From Alistipes senegalensis JC50 (GTDB lineage: Bacteria > Bacteroidota > Bacteroidia > Bacteroidales > Rikenellaceae): a DNA stretch of 64,000 bases. The stretch lies in assembly GCF_025145645.1 (NCBI RefSeq), contig NZ_CP102252.1, positions 620,001-684,000 of the forward strand. The letters are read 5' to 3'. The first letter of the stretch is position 1. Every line of letters starts with the position of its first letter. Positions 17,787 through 25,934 of this stretch are shown one piece after another. The position numbers and the translations under genes were made by a program. A model generated the notes under the pieces. The model was not told the origin of the DNA. It searched no databases and saw nothing but the letters and a program-made list of their open reading frames with translations.

Positions 17787-17818
17787 AAAAGAACCGGAGC
17801 TTAACTCCGGTTCTTTTT
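17786..17818. terminator. Bidirectional intrinsic terminator between the DUF2156 gene and folD
   Basis: AAAAAGAACCGGAG (17786-17799) pairs perfectly with CTCCGGTTCTTTTT (17805-17818) around a 5-base loop. A-run and T-run flanks make it work in both directions for the two convergent genes. The folD stop codon lies in the loop, so the last residues of FolD (KKNRS) are encoded by the stem. Confidence 0.93.
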
Positions 17819-18661
17819 ATTTAAGAAGCACTCGATCGTGTTCTCCATCAGGCAGCAGATCGTCATCGGCCCGACACCGCCCGGAACGGGGGTGATGACC
17901 GAAGCCTTGGGCTCGACGGCCGCGAAATCGACATCGCCGCACAACTTGCCCGTCTCCGGGTCGCGGTTGACACCCACGTCAATCACCACGGTGCCCTCGG
18001 AGACCATGTCGGCGGTGACGAATTTCGGACGCCCGATGGCCACCACCAGAATCTCCGCCCCGCGCGTCACTTCAGCCAGGTCGCGCGTGCGGCTGTGGGC
18101 CATCGTCACCGTGGCATTCGCGTCGAGCAGCAGCTTCGAGACGGGAAGCCCCACGATATTGCTGCGGCCGATCACCACGGTGCGCTTGCCGGCGATCTCC
18201 ACCCCGGCGGTCCGCAGCATCTTGAGGATGCCTTTCGGGGTGCAGGGAAGCGTGCAGGGCTGTTTCTGCCACAGCGCCGCGACGTTCAGGGGGTGGAAGC
18301 CGTCAACGTCCTTCGACTTGTCGATGGCGGCGATCACCTTGTCCTCGTCGATGTGCTTGGGCAGGGGCAGCTGGACCAGAATGCCGTCCACCTCGTCGTC
18401 GAGGTTCAGCGCCGCGATGATGTCCAGCAATTCGGCCTCGGTGACCGACTCCGGCTTGCGGATCGTGGTGTTGCGGATGCCCACCTCGGCCGAAGCCTTG
18501 GCCTTGCCCGTCACATAGCTCACGCTGCCGGGGTCCTCGCCCACGAGGATCACCACCAGATGGGGCACACGTCCGTATTTCGCGGGGAAGGTCTTCACCT
18601 CGTCCGCCATTTCGAGTTTCAGTTTCGCTGAGAGTTCTTTTCCGCTAATGATTTTTGCCAT
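17801..18661 (-). CDS. folD: Methylene-THF dehydrogenase / methenyl-THF cyclohydrolase
   Basis: FolD interconverts 5,10-methylene-THF and 10-formyl-THF in the cytoplasm. It supplies the formyl donor used by PurN and PurH, which are encoded just upstream in the same run. The 286 residues show both signatures: VSYVTGKAKASAEVGI with the catalytic Lys region, GILVQLPLPKH, and the C-terminal TPVPGGVGPMT. The Rossmann segment VIGRSNIVGLPVSKLL is present. Its first 17 bp overlap the end of the small membrane-protein gene, and its C-terminal codons lie inside the terminator stem. It is the last gene of the purine run. Confidence 0.97.
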   Translation of the reverse strand: MAKIISGKELSAKLKLEMADEVKTFPAKYGRVPHLVVILVGEDPGSVSYVTGKAKASAEVGIRNTTIRKPESVTEAELLDIIAALNLDDEVDGILVQLPLPKHIDEDKVIAAIDKSKDVDGFHPLNVAALWQKQPCTLPCTPKGILKMLRTAGVEIAGKRTVVIGRSNIVGLPVSKLLLDANATVTMAHSRTRDLAEVTRGAEILVVAIGRPKFVTADMVSEGTVVIDVGVNRDPETGKLCGDVDFAAVEPKASVITPVPGGVGPMTICCLMENTIECFLNKKNRS

Positions 18662-19115
18662 ATATCGCTCGTATTATCTTTTCGAAAGGTATATAAAAAT
18701 GCAGGGTGCAGAATCCGACAAGCCACAATCCGCCCATACTCAAGGCTTGATTGGGAACTGCGAGCGTCGGTCCCTCTTCGATGCAGAGATCCTCCGCACC
18801 GATATGGAACGACGAAGCGCACATTGCCAATCCGGCCAGAATCCCGCAGGGAGCCAGCCACCACTTCCGGCGCCACCGGTCATTCAACCGGTAGACGAAC
18901 CGCAAAGGCAACCCCACGATCCCCAGCACGCCGACCGTCACGACGGTCAGCAACAGCATCCACGCCGTATTGAGCGCGAAAGCAAACGCTCCCTCCACGC
19001 CGCTCCAATCCCACCAGACCGTCACAGCGAGATTCAGCGCGGTAATCAGCCCCACGACCAGCGGAAACTGATAAACGACGTGCCACTCGCGGCGGACAAG
19101 GCTCGGAAGAGGCAT
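18645..19115 (-). CDS. Small four-helix membrane protein in the purine operon
   Basis: The 156 residues have about four hydrophobic helices (VGLITALNLAVTVWW; AWMLLLTVVTVGVLGIVGL; LAPCGILAGLAMC; GGLWLVGFCTLHFYIPF), with a basic loop YRLNDRWRRKWW between helices 2 and 3. The ATG at 19115 overlaps the purD stop (TGATG); a TTG three bases earlier is an alternative. The 3' end overlaps folD by 17 bp. The tight overlap on both sides implies coupled translation with purD and folD. No family was recognised; a link to purine or folate metabolism is only positional. Confidence 0.75.
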   Translation of the reverse strand: MPLPSLVRREWHVVYQFPLVVGLITALNLAVTVWWDWSGVEGAFAFALNTAWMLLLTVVTVGVLGIVGLPLRFVYRLNDRWRRKWWLAPCGILAGLAMCASSFHIGAEDLCIEEGPTLAVPNQALSMGGLWLVGFCTLHFYIPFEKIIRAIYGKNH

Positions 19116-20362
19116 CAATCGTCGAGAGCCCAGTGACCGATGTCGGTGCGGTGGAACAGATTGTCACAGTCGATGCGGGCTACGTCGGCCAGCGCATTCT
19201 TCCGCGCCTCGGCCAGATCGCGGCCCGTGCCCACGACAAACAGCACACGGCCCCCGTTGGTGAGAATCCGTCCGCCGTCGGCCTTGGTGCCCATGTGGTA
19301 AACGGTCCCCCCGACGCGGTCGAGGCCCTCGATCTCGTGTCCCTTTTCGTAGTCGCCCGGATAGCCTTTCGAGGCCAGCACGATGCCCAGCGCCGCGAAG
19401 TCGTGCCACTCCAACTGCGTGTCGCGGCCCTCGGCCACGGCGCAGAAGATGTCAACGATGTCGCTCTTCAGACGCGGCAGCACCACTTCGGTCTCGGGAT
19501 CGCCGAAACGGGCGTTGAACTCGATGACCTCGATGCCCCGTGCGGTCTTCATCAGCCCGCCGTAAAGCACCCCTTCGAAAGGACACCCCTCGGCGACCAT
19601 CGCGTCGGCAACGGGCTGCATGATCCGCTCCAGGGCGTACCGTTCGTCCTCGGCCGTGATGAACGGCAGGGGCGAATAGGCGCCCATACCGCCCGTATTG
19701 GGACCTTCGTCGCCGTCGTAGGCCCGCTTGTGGTCCTGCGCCAGCACCATCGGCCACACCTGGTGTCCCGAAACGAAGCACATGAACGAAAACTCGGGGC
19801 CTTCGAGGTAATCCTCGACGACCACCTTGCCCTCGCCGAACTTGTCGTCGAGCAGCATGTCCCGCAGCGCCGCTTCGGCCTCGGCCATCGTCCGGGCGAT
19901 CACCACGCCCTTGCCGGCGGCCAGTCCGTCGTATTTCAGCACCGCGGGCAGGGGACGCCCCTGCACGTAGGCCAACGCCCCGGCGTAGTCGGTGAACGCG
20001 CGGAACCCCGCCGTCGGAACGCCGTATTTGGCCATCAGCTCCTTGGCGAACTCCTTCGAGGACTCGATGCGCGCCGCGGCCTTCGTGGGGCCGAAGATGC
20101 GCAGTCCGGCCGCCTTGAAGCAATCGACGACTCCCGCCGCCAACGCCACCTCGGGTCCCACGACCGTAAGTCCGACGCCCTGCTCCGCGGCGAAATCGCG
20201 CAGGCGCTCCACCTCGGTCTCGCGGATCGACACGCACTCGGCCTGCCGGGCGATGCCCGCGTTGCCGGGAGCGCAGTAGATCTTTTCGACCTGCGGCGAG
20301 CGCGTCAGCGCATCGACAATGGCGTGTTCGCGGCCGCCGGAACCTATTACCAAAACTTTCAT
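19115..20362 (-). CDS. purD: Phosphoribosylamine-glycine ligase
   Basis: PurD (GAR synthetase) joins phosphoribosylamine and glycine with ATP in step 2 of IMP synthesis. The 415 residues begin with KVLVIGSGGREHAIV, the PurD N-terminal loop, and have the ATP-grasp core (VLKYDGLAAGKGVVIA, EFSFMCFVSG, DEGPNTGGMGAYSP, EFNARFGDPETEVVLPRL). The start ATG at 20362 gives the classical N-terminus. It is followed by an overlapping membrane-protein gene and separated from purH by 105 bp that carry an AT-rich inverted repeat. Confidence 0.97.
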   Translation of the reverse strand: MKVLVIGSGGREHAIVDALTRSPQVEKIYCAPGNAGIARQAECVSIRETEVERLRDFAAEQGVGLTVVGPEVALAAGVVDCFKAAGLRIFGPTKAAARIESSKEFAKELMAKYGVPTAGFRAFTDYAGALAYVQGRPLPAVLKYDGLAAGKGVVIARTMAEAEAALRDMLLDDKFGEGKVVVEDYLEGPEFSFMCFVSGHQVWPMVLAQDHKRAYDGDEGPNTGGMGAYSPLPFITAEDERYALERIMQPVADAMVAEGCPFEGVLYGGLMKTARGIEVIEFNARFGDPETEVVLPRLKSDIVDIFCAVAEGRDTQLEWHDFAALGIVLASKGYPGDYEKGHEIEGLDRVGGTVYHMGTKADGGRILTNGGRVLFVVGTGRDLAEARKNALADVARIDCDNLFHRTDIGHWALDD

Positions 20363-20365
20363 ACG

Positions 20366-20467
20366 GTGAAAATTGAAAGGTTAAAAGTGAAAAGTTAAAC
20401 ATAGAAAATGGGAAAACAAAAGGCAAAAAGCGAAAAGCCCCAAAACTTTTCACTTTTCAATTTTCAC
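20366..20467. repeat. AT-rich imperfect inverted repeat between purH and purD
   Basis: The left arm starts GTGAAAATTGAAA and continues AGTGAAAAGTT. The right arm AACTTTTCACTTTTCAATTTTCAC, split here only for length, is its near-exact complement. The long hairpin lies in the 105-bp purH-purD gap and could attenuate or protect the polycistronic message. Confidence 0.65.
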
Positions 20468-21997
20468 CTAATGCTTAAAATGCCTCTCGCCGGTGAACAC
20501 CATCGCAATGCCTTTCTCGTCGGCCTTGCGGATCGAATCTTCGTCGCGGACCGATCCGCCGGGCTGCACGATCGCCGTCACGCCGTATTCGGCGGCCAGC
20601 GTCACGCAGTCGTCGAAGGGGAAGAAACCGTCCGATGCCAGCACCAGACCCTCGGTGACGCCTGCGGCATGCGCCTGTTTCAGGGCGATCTCCGCCGAGC
20701 CGATGCGGTTCATCTGCCCGGCGCCGACGCCCAGCGTCCGGCCGTCCTTCACCGCCACGATGGCGTTCGACTTCACGTGCTTGACGATGTGCCAGCCGAA
20801 GTTCAGGTCCGCCATCTGCTCCGGGGCGGGCTTCGCCTTCGTCACGCACATATCCGCCGTCACGGCCTTCGTCGCCACGTCGAGGTCCTGCACCAGCAGA
20901 CCGCCGTTGACGCTCACATACTGTTTGGGATCGACGGCGCCCTTCTCCATGTTGACTTCGAGCAGACGCAGGTTCTTTTTCGTCGTGAGCACTTCGAGAG
21001 CGCCTTCGTCGAATTTCGGGGCCATGATGATTTCGAGGAAGATCGGCTTCATCAGCTCGGCGGCCTCCTTCGTCACCGTGCGGTTCGTGGCCACGATACC
21101 GCCGAAGATCGACACCTTGTCGGCCTCGTAAGCCTTGGTCCACGCCTCCACGACATCCTTGCCCGTAGCCGCGCCGCAGGGATTCATGTGTTTCAGACCC
21201 ACGCAGAACGGCTCGTCGAACTCGCGCACGATGCACAGCGCGGCGTTGGCGTCCTGAATATTATTGTACGACAACTCCTTGCCATTGAGCTGCTTGGCGA
21301 ACGCCAGCGAGTAGGGAACCTTCTTTTCCTCACGGTAGAATTTCGCCGATTGGTGGGGGTTCTCGCCGTAGCGCAGCGACTGCACGAGGTCGAACTCGAG
21401 GAACAGCTTTTCATTCAGACCCGCCTGAGCGCGCATGTAGGTGGCGATCATCGCATCGTATTCGGCGGTGTGCGTGTAGGCTTTCGCCGAGAGTTTCAGG
21501 CGCGTGGCCTTTTCGGTATTGCCGCCGGCCCCGATCTCGGCGAGGATCTGCGCATAGTCCGCGGGGTCGCACACGACCGTCACGTCGGCCCAGTTCTTGG
21601 CCGCCGAACGCAGCATCGAAGGACCGCCGATGTCGATGTTCTCGATGGCGTCCTCCATCTTCACGCCGGGCTTCTCGATCGTCTGACGGAACGGATAGAG
21701 GTTCACGCAGACCATGTCGATGAACTCGATATGATTGTCTTTCAAGGCTTTCAGGTGCTCCGGGTCGTCGCGGCGGGCCAGCAGGCCGCCGTGCACGTTC
21801 GGGTGCAGGGTCTTCACACGGCCGTCGCAGATCTCGGGAAATCCCGTAACGTCGCTGATGTTGATCACCTCCACGCCGCTGTCGGCCAGCAGCTTCATCG
21901 TGCCGCCCGTGGCGATCACCTCCCAGCCAAGGGCCTGCAGCCCCTTGGCGAACTCCACGACACCGGTTTTGTCGCTTACGCTTATTAATGCTCGCAT
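20468..21997 (-). CDS. purH: AICAR formyltransferase / IMP cyclohydrolase
   Basis: PurH carries out the last two steps to IMP: formylation of AICAR with 10-formyl-THF and ring closure. The 509 residues have the N-terminal MGS-like cyclohydrolase domain (LISVSDKTGVVEFAKGLQALG, VKTLHPNVHGGLLARRD) and the C-terminal AICAR transformylase domain (LRYGENPHQSAKFY, CGLKHMNPCG-like VGLKHMNPCGAATG). The start ATG overlaps the purN stop by one base (TAATG). Confidence 0.97.
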   Translation of the reverse strand: MRALISVSDKTGVVEFAKGLQALGWEVIATGGTMKLLADSGVEVINISDVTGFPEICDGRVKTLHPNVHGGLLARRDDPEHLKALKDNHIEFIDMVCVNLYPFRQTIEKPGVKMEDAIENIDIGGPSMLRSAAKNWADVTVVCDPADYAQILAEIGAGGNTEKATRLKLSAKAYTHTAEYDAMIATYMRAQAGLNEKLFLEFDLVQSLRYGENPHQSAKFYREEKKVPYSLAFAKQLNGKELSYNNIQDANAALCIVREFDEPFCVGLKHMNPCGAATGKDVVEAWTKAYEADKVSIFGGIVATNRTVTKEAAELMKPIFLEIIMAPKFDEGALEVLTTKKNLRLLEVNMEKGAVDPKQYVSVNGGLLVQDLDVATKAVTADMCVTKAKPAPEQMADLNFGWHIVKHVKSNAIVAVKDGRTLGVGAGQMNRIGSAEIALKQAHAAGVTEGLVLASDGFFPFDDCVTLAAEYGVTAIVQPGGSVRDEDSIRKADEKGIAMVFTGERHFKH

Positions 21998-22557
21998 TAT
22001 TCGATCAGTTTTTTAATAGTTTCAATGTATAACGGATATTCCACGGCGTGAATCATCGGTTCCAGCTCCTCGATGTCGCTGCCCTCGTAGGGGAAGGCCC
22101 GCTGGGCGATGATACGACCGCCGTCGAGTTCGGAATCGACATAATGGATCGTCACGCCGAAGACCTTGACGCCGTATTCCAGCGCCTGTTCGATGGCATG
22201 CGCCCCCCGGAAGGCCGGCAGCAGCGACGGATGGATATTGATGATCCGTCCCCCGTAGGCCCCCAGCAGTTCGTCGCCGATGATGCGCATGTAGCCCGCC
22301 AGGCAGACCAGTTCCACACCCGCGGCATCCAGCCGTGCGACGATCTCCCGTTCGTATGCGGCCTTCGAAGCATACTCTTTCGGGGCGAATACGAATGCCT
22401 CGACCCCGTGCTCCGCGGCCCTCTCGACCACCTTCGCACCGGGCTTGTCGCAGACCATCAGCACCACTTCGGCATCCAGTACGCCCTGCTCGCAGGCCCG
22501 GACGATGGCTTCGAAATTGGTGCCGCTGCCGCTGGCGAAAACCGCAAGGCGCCGCAT
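21997..22557 (-). CDS. purN: Phosphoribosylglycinamide formyltransferase
   Basis: PurN formylates GAR with 10-formyl-THF in step 3 of IMP synthesis. The 186 residues carry the family core: FASGSGTNFEAIV near the N-terminus, the catalytic NIHPSLLPAFRG (Asn and His), and VTIHYVDSELDGGRIIAQ (Asp). The ATG at 22557 is preferred because it lies 4 bp past the purM stop and gives the normal N-terminus MRRLAVFAS; a GTG at 22578 would add seven residues. Confidence 0.95.
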   Translation of the reverse strand: MRRLAVFASGSGTNFEAIVRACEQGVLDAEVVLMVCDKPGAKVVERAAEHGVEAFVFAPKEYASKAAYEREIVARLDAAGVELVCLAGYMRIIGDELLGAYGGRIINIHPSLLPAFRGAHAIEQALEYGVKVFGVTIHYVDSELDGGRIIAQRAFPYEGSDIEELEPMIHAVEYPLYIETIKKLIE

Positions 22558-22561
22558 CGCG

Positions 22562-23587
22562 CTATCGGATGACGACACCCTCGGTGTCGGTTACGCGTCC
22601 GATGACCGAAGCCCGCTCGCCCTGCTTCGTGAGGATGTCGATGGCCTTCTGCGCCTCGCCCGCGTCGAGGGCGATGACCATGCCGATACCCATGTTGAAG
22701 ATGTTGAACATCTCACGGTGAGCCACCCGGCCGTACTTTTCGAGGAAGCGGAACACGGGCAGAATCTCCCACGTCCCCTCCTCGATCTCGATGCCCTGCC
22801 CCTCGTGCAGGATACGGGGGATGTTCTCGTCGAAACCGCCGCCCGTGATGTGGCTGATGCCGTGCACGTCGCAGTTGCGGATCACCTCCAACACCTGCTT
22901 CACGTAGATTTTCGTCGGCGTGAGCAGCACCTCGCCGAGCAGCTTGTTCGACAGCTCGGGATAGGATTCGCGCAGGTTCAGGCAGTTGTCCGCGACGATC
23001 TTGCGCACGAGGCTGAAGCCGTTGGAGTGCACGCCGCTCGAAGCGATGCCCACGAGCACGTCGCCCGCCTTGACCTTCGAGCCGTCGATCAACTGCGACT
23101 TCTCCACGACGCCCACCGTGAATCCGGCGATGTCGTACTCGCCCTCGGCGTACATGCCCGGCATCTCGGCGGTCTCGCCGCCCACCAGCGCACAACCGGC
23201 CTGCCGGCAGCCGTCGGCGACACCGGCGACGATGGCCTCGACCTTCTGGGGTTCGTTGCGGCCCACGGCCACGTAGTCGAGGAACTCCAGCGGCTCGGCG
23301 CCCTGCGCCAGCACGTCGTTGACGCACATGGCCACGGCGTCGATGCCGATCGTATCGTGCTTGTCCATCTCGAAGGCCAGCTTGAGCTTGGTGCCCACGC
23401 CGTCGGTGCCGCTTACGAGCACCGGCTCCTTCACATTCAGGGCCGAGAGGTCGAACATCCCGCCGAAAGCGCCGATGTTGCCCATCACACCCGGACGCGA
23501 GGTCGAAGCCACATGCTTCTTGATGCGCCGCACCACTTCATACCCGGCTTCGAGATTCACGCCGGCCTTTTCATAACTTTGAGCCAT
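22562..23587 (-). CDS. purM: Phosphoribosylformylglycinamidine cyclo-ligase
   Basis: PurM (AIR synthetase) closes the imidazole ring in step 5. The 341 residues have the family segments FGGMFDLSALNVKEPVLVSG, TDGVGTKLKLAFEM, MCVNDVLAQGAEPLEFLDY, LVGGETAEMPGMY and HITGGGFDENIPRIL. The ATG at 23587 gives the usual MAQSYEKAGVN start. It is separated from purF by 179 bp holding a dispersed inverted repeat, so an internal promoter or processing site is possible, though no TAnnTTTG box was seen there. Confidence 0.97.
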   Translation of the reverse strand: MAQSYEKAGVNLEAGYEVVRRIKKHVASTSRPGVMGNIGAFGGMFDLSALNVKEPVLVSGTDGVGTKLKLAFEMDKHDTIGIDAVAMCVNDVLAQGAEPLEFLDYVAVGRNEPQKVEAIVAGVADGCRQAGCALVGGETAEMPGMYAEGEYDIAGFTVGVVEKSQLIDGSKVKAGDVLVGIASSGVHSNGFSLVRKIVADNCLNLRESYPELSNKLLGEVLLTPTKIYVKQVLEVIRNCDVHGISHITGGGFDENIPRILHEGQGIEIEEGTWEILPVFRFLEKYGRVAHREMFNIFNMGIGMVIALDAGEAQKAIDILTKQGERASVIGRVTDTEGVVIR

Positions 23588-23646
23588 AGTAATATATGGT
23601 TTAAAATAATTTAAATTCCCTGTTTTTATCCCCATTCTCCGGGCCC

Positions 23647-23753
23647 GTCATTGCGAGGCATCGCCAGATGCCGTGGCAATCCGGGAAAAATGCCGTAACG
23701 TCACAACACCGGTTCAGATTGCCGCGTCGGACCTGCGTCCTCCTCGCAATGAC
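23647..23753. repeat. Dispersed ~105-bp inverted repeat, copy 2
   Basis: Starts GTCATTGCGAGGCATCG and ends CCTCCTCGCAATGAC, with GCGGCAATC-like inner arms on both sides. It occupies most of the purF-purM gap inside the purine operon. Same family as 3383-3489 and 40907-41014. Confidence 0.75.
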
Positions 23754-23766
23754 CGCTTCGCGTCCC

Positions 23767-25185
23767 CTAACATTTTACATCTTTGTTGGCCTCCTCGGGC
23801 GACTGGTACAGCGCCGTGGGATAGCGTCCCGTGAAGCAGGCCATGCAAAGCTCCTTGCAGCCGCCGGCCTCCAGCAACGACGCGGGCGAGAGGAATACCA
23901 GCGAATCGGCGCCGATCTCCCTGCACACGCCCTCGGGATTCTTGCGGGCCGAGATCAGTTCGTCATAGGTCGAGGTGTCCACGCCGTAGAAACAGGGGCT
24001 GATCATCGGAGGGCTGGCGATGCGCACGTGCACCTCGGTGGCTCCCGCCTCCTTGAGCATCGTGACGATGCGCCGCGAAGTCGTGCCGCGCACGATCGAG
24101 TCATCGACCAGCACCACGCGCTTGCCCCTGACGATCGAACGCACGGCCGAGAGTTTCATCCGCACACCCTTCTCGCGCAACTCCTGAGTCGGCTGGATGA
24201 AGGTGCGGCCGATATACTTGTTCTTAATAAGTCCCATTTCATAGGGCAGGCCGCTCGCCTCGGCATAACCCATCGCGGCGCTGAGGCTCGAATCGGGCAC
24301 GCCGACCACGATGTCCGCCTCGGCGGGCGCCTCCTTGTAGAGCAGGCGTCCCGACTCCTTGCGGTAGGCGTGGACGTTGCGGCCGTCGATGTCGCTGTCC
24401 GGACGGGCGAAGTAGATGTACTCCATCGCACACATCTCATGACGCTTGTACATCGAGTAGTCGCGGCTGCGGATGCCCTGCCTGTCGATCGTCACGATCT
24501 CGCCCGGCTCCACGTCGCGCACGAACTCCGCACCCAGCACGTCGAAAGCGCAGGTCTCGCTCGACACCACCCAGCCGTCGCCCAGCCGTCCGATCGCCAG
24601 CGGACGCAATCCGTACTTGTCGCGGCAGGCGTAGATGCGGTTGGCCGTCATGATGAGGAACGCGAAGGCCCCTTCGAGCATGTTCAGCGCGTCGATGATC
24701 GAGAAGATGCGCGGCCGGTCGTGGTAGCGCGTCTCCTTCTTGATCAGGTGGGCCAGGATCTCGCTGTCGGAGGTCGATTGGAACAGGCTGCCTTTGTTTT
24801 CGAGGTGGCGGCGCAGCAGCTCCGAATTGACGATGTTGCCGTTGTGCGCCAGCGCGAAATCGCCCGTGTTGTGACGGAAAAGGAACGGCTGGACGTTCTC
24901 AACGCCGCCGCCGCCGGCCGTGGTGTAACGCACGTGGCCGATGGCCATCGAACCTTTCAGGGTCGCCAGCTTCTCTTCGTTGAAAACCTCGGTCACCAGT
25001 CCCTCGCCCTTGATGCGGCGGAAAGCGCCGTTCTCATCCACCGAGACGATGCCGGCACCCTCCTGCCCGCGGTGTTGCAGGGCGTGGAGGCCGTAGTAAG
25101 TCAGCGACGCGGCGTCCGGCACCCCGTAGATGCCGAACACCCCGCACTCCTCGTGCAATTCGCGGTCGCGGATCACTTCCATCAT
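23767..25185 (-). CDS. purF: Amidophosphoribosyltransferase
   Basis: PurF transfers the amide nitrogen of glutamine to PRPP, the committed step of purine synthesis. In the 472 residues a short propeptide precedes Cys14 (HEECGVFGIYG), the N-terminal nucleophile of the class II glutaminase domain. The phosphoribosyltransferase loop VVLVDDSIVRGTTS lies in the C-terminal half. The C-terminal CKELCMACFTGRYP resembles the iron-sulfur ligating motif of Bacillus-type PurF, so a 4Fe-4S cluster and processing at Cys14 are likely. It begins one base after the purC stop. Confidence 0.97.
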   Translation of the reverse strand: MMEVIRDRELHEECGVFGIYGVPDAASLTYYGLHALQHRGQEGAGIVSVDENGAFRRIKGEGLVTEVFNEEKLATLKGSMAIGHVRYTTAGGGGVENVQPFLFRHNTGDFALAHNGNIVNSELLRRHLENKGSLFQSTSDSEILAHLIKKETRYHDRPRIFSIIDALNMLEGAFAFLIMTANRIYACRDKYGLRPLAIGRLGDGWVVSSETCAFDVLGAEFVRDVEPGEIVTIDRQGIRSRDYSMYKRHEMCAMEYIYFARPDSDIDGRNVHAYRKESGRLLYKEAPAEADIVVGVPDSSLSAAMGYAEASGLPYEMGLIKNKYIGRTFIQPTQELREKGVRMKLSAVRSIVRGKRVVLVDDSIVRGTTSRRIVTMLKEAGATEVHVRIASPPMISPCFYGVDTSTYDELISARKNPEGVCREIGADSLVFLSPASLLEAGGCKELCMACFTGRYPTALYQSPEEANKDVKC

Positions 25186-25186
25186 C

Positions 25187-25903
25187 TTAGGCGGTAATTT
25201 TTTTCAGACGTGCCAGAATCTCTTCGTAAGCCTCGCGGACCTTGCCCAGATCGCGGCGGAAACGGTCCTTGTCGAGTTTCTCGTTGGTCGTGGCGTCCCA
25301 CAGGCGGCAGGTGTCGGGCGACACCTCGTCAGCCAGCACGATCTCGCCGTCGAGCGTCTTGCCGAACTCGATCTTGAAGTCCACCAACTTGATGTTCATC
25401 TTCAGGAACAGCCCTTTCAGCACCTCGTTGATCTTGGCCGTCATGGCGTACATCTCGTTCAGCTCCTCGTAGGTGGCGGCGCCGAGCGCCACGGCGTGAT
25501 GGTCGTTGATCAGCGGGTCGCCCAGCTCGTCCTTCTTGTAGCAGATGTCGAAAATGACGTTCGAAGGCTGCGTGCCCTCCTCGATGCCGAGGCGCTGGGC
25601 CATCGAACCGGCGATGACGTTGCGCACGATCACCTCCAGCGGAATGATCGTCACCTTGCGGCAGATCTGGTCGCGGTCGTTGATCGTCTCGACGTAGTGG
25701 GTTTTGACGCCCGCCTTCTGGAGCTCCTTGAAAATAATCGTCGAAATGGCATTGTTCAGCACGCCCTTTCCCTCGATCGTGGCCTTCTTGATGTTGTTGA
25801 AAGCCGTAGCCGCATCCTTGTAGTGGATGATGATCTTATCGGGATCGTCGGTGCGGAAAACCTGTTTTGCCTTGCCCTCGTAGAGCATTTCGAGCTGTTT
25901 CAT
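25187..25903 (-). CDS. purC: SAICAR synthase
   Basis: PurC joins CAIR and aspartate with ATP (step 7). The 238 residues match the family's short bacterial form: MLYEGKAKQVFRTDD at the N-terminus, VRNVIAGSMAQRLG in the middle, and LVDFKIEFGKTLDGEIVLAD then SPDTCRLWD in the C-terminal half. It lies between purL (31-bp gap) and purF (one-base gap). The order purE-K-L-C-F-M-N-H-D recalls the Bacillus subtilis pur operon without purB, purS and purQ. Confidence 0.97.
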   Translation of the reverse strand: MKQLEMLYEGKAKQVFRTDDPDKIIIHYKDAATAFNNIKKATIEGKGVLNNAISTIIFKELQKAGVKTHYVETINDRDQICRKVTIIPLEVIVRNVIAGSMAQRLGIEEGTQPSNVIFDICYKKDELGDPLINDHHAVALGAATYEELNEMYAMTAKINEVLKGLFLKMNIKLVDFKIEFGKTLDGEIVLADEVSPDTCRLWDATTNEKLDKDRFRRDLGKVREAYEEILARLKKITA

Positions 25904-25934
25904 GGTGTGTTTGGTGTTTTGAGTTTATATTGTA

